This document shows positions 63,421 through 64,000 of a stretch of DNA of 64,000 bases, one piece after another (the stretch's first letter is position 1; each line of letters begins with the position of its first letter). This stretch comes from Aureispira sp. CCB-QB1 (GTDB lineage: Bacteria > Bacteroidota > Bacteroidia > Chitinophagales > Saprospiraceae), in contig CAMBRK010000018.1 of NCBI GenBank assembly GCA_945870185.1, positions 1 to 64,000 on the forward strand, given 5' to 3'. The notes under the pieces were generated by a model, which was given only the letters and a program-made list of their open reading frames with translations, was not told the DNA's origin and searched no databases. Both the position numbers and the translations under genes were made by a program.

Positions 63421-64000
63421 CTAGACCATAAGTTCGCGAACTAGCTGACTTACACCTGTAGTGGCTTTATCCGCAATTATTTTAAGTTGTGGCAGTCTGC
63501 TGAGTTCGTGTGATATATGTGGTTTAGGATCTATATAGTAAATTTTGGCACCCAGTTTTGCATACCCAACTAGACTCGCAGCTGGATATACTTGCAAAGA
63601 AGTACCAATAATCATAATGATATCAGCTTGTGCTGTAATGGCTATTGCAGGTTCCAACATGGGAACCATCTCACCAAACCAAACAATGTGAGGTCTTAGT
63701 TGGAAGCCATCCGTAGCTTGATCTCCTAAATTTAAGTCTTCAGTCCAATCATAAACTAAAGCTGAGTTGCCTGTGCTGCGCACTTTATTTAGCTCTCCAT
63801 GTAAGTGTATGATATCTGTTGAGCCAGCTCTTTCATGGAGATCATCTACATTTTGAGTGATGACCGTCACGTCATATGTATCTTCTAGCTTTTGTATGGC
63901 GATGTGGGCATCATTTGGGTTCACCGTTTTGAGCTGTCTACGTCGTTGATTGTAGAAGTCTAAGACCAAAGCTTGGTTTTGATGCCACCCTTGTGGCGAT
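63421..64000 (-). CDS. SIR2/CobB family NAD-dependent protein deacylase, 5' end outside the window
   Basis: About 193 codons of the C-terminal part are in the window, reading SPQGWHQNQALVLDFYNQRR at the edge. The sirtuin core is clear: VTQNVDDLHERAGSTDIIHL with the catalytic His in HLHGELNK, then RPHIVWFGEMVP. The four zinc-binding Cys expected between them are absent (RSTGNSALVYDWTEDLNLGD). I recall this zinc-less form in other Bacteroidota. Sirtuins remove acyl groups from lysine with NAD. The start codon is beyond base 64000. Confidence 0.85.
   Translation of the reverse strand, partial: SPQGWHQNQALVLDFYNQRRRQLKTVNPNDAHIAIQKLEDTYDVTVITQNVDDLHERAGSTDIIHLHGELNKVRSTGNSALVYDWTEDLNLGDQATDGFQLRPHIVWFGEMVPMLEPAIAITAQADIIMIIGTSLQVYPAASLVGYAKLGAKIYYIDPKPHISHELSRLPQLKIIADKATTGVSQLVRELMV

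Overview
The window looks like chromosomal DNA of a Bacteroidota bacterium. A member of the Saprospiria or a nearby class fits best, but the rank below phylum is inference. The evidence is: several proteins with type IX secretion (T9SS) C-terminal sorting domains of both A and B types; a PorP/SprF-type outer-membrane partner; a SusC/SusD pair; Bacteroidota-style -7 promoter boxes (TAnnTTTG) ahead of at least fourteen genes; A+T-rich intergenic DNA; and dispersed palindromic repeats of a kind I recall from this phylum. No rRNA, tRNA or CRISPR array was recognised.

Layout. 1-1800: an IS1634-type insertion sequence whose left inverted repeat begins at base 1, followed by remnants of an interrupted gene. 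1.8-8 kb: a lipoprotein, a HicB/HicA toxin-antitoxin pair, a HerA-like ATPase, purA, a dicarboxylate/glutamate-type symporter and an acetyltransferase. 8-21 kb: a surface VWA protein, then a three-gene T9SS unit (giant type B adhesin, PorP/SprF protein, OmpA/beta-propeller protein), then a secreted diheme cytochrome with a T9SS tail. 21-25 kb: mscL, aconitase and the pyruvate dehydrogenase E2 subunit. 25-40 kb: a YbaB/EbfC gene with an in-frame stop, three more T9SS cargo proteins, a glycosyltransferase, a vanadium haloperoxidase-like lipoprotein, an ECF sigma / membrane protein / Spy-like operon, a small cytochrome c, a LOG-family protein and an alpha/beta hydrolase. 39-49 kb: a 5'-truncated ATPase, palindromic repeats, an AraC regulator, a GIN-domain gene with an in-frame stop, a DoxX operon, a CreD operon with a winged-helix regulator and a duplicated operator-like dyad, and a DUF4143-type ATPase preceded by 32-bp iterons. 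49.6-58.5 kb: a gene block coding for a DUF2064 protein, SusC, SusD, a sodium:solute symporter and a fused metallophosphoesterase / ArsS-like radical SAM enzyme. 58.5-60.3 kb: an A+T-rich lipoprotein gene flanked by 39-bp near-identical direct repeats of the arsS-like 3' end, then a DUF2683/YoeB-type toxin-antitoxin pair whose toxin is frameshifted. 60.5-64 kb: a SnoaL-like protein, an alcohol dehydrogenase, a FemAB/GNAT-like protein and a zinc-site-less sirtuin cut by the window edge.

The most promising system is the 49.6-58.5 kb block. It joins an outer-membrane nutrient-uptake pair and an inner-membrane symporter to a radical SAM enzyme of the arsenosugar-type ArsS family, with no arsenite methyltransferase in view. 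It could import and modify an unidentified metabolite. Three other loci deserve attention: the ACTTTG-N5-CAAAGT dyads around the winged-helix/CreD genes, the 32-bp iterons with a perfect 36-bp palindrome in front of the ATPase gene, and the att-like duplication at the arsS 3' end.

Four coding regions are visibly broken: YbaB and the GIN protein by in-frame TAA, YoeB by a one-base deletion, and one ATPase by 5' truncation. Most genes here end normally at TAA, so a changed genetic code is unlikely. Real decay or base-call errors are the alternatives.
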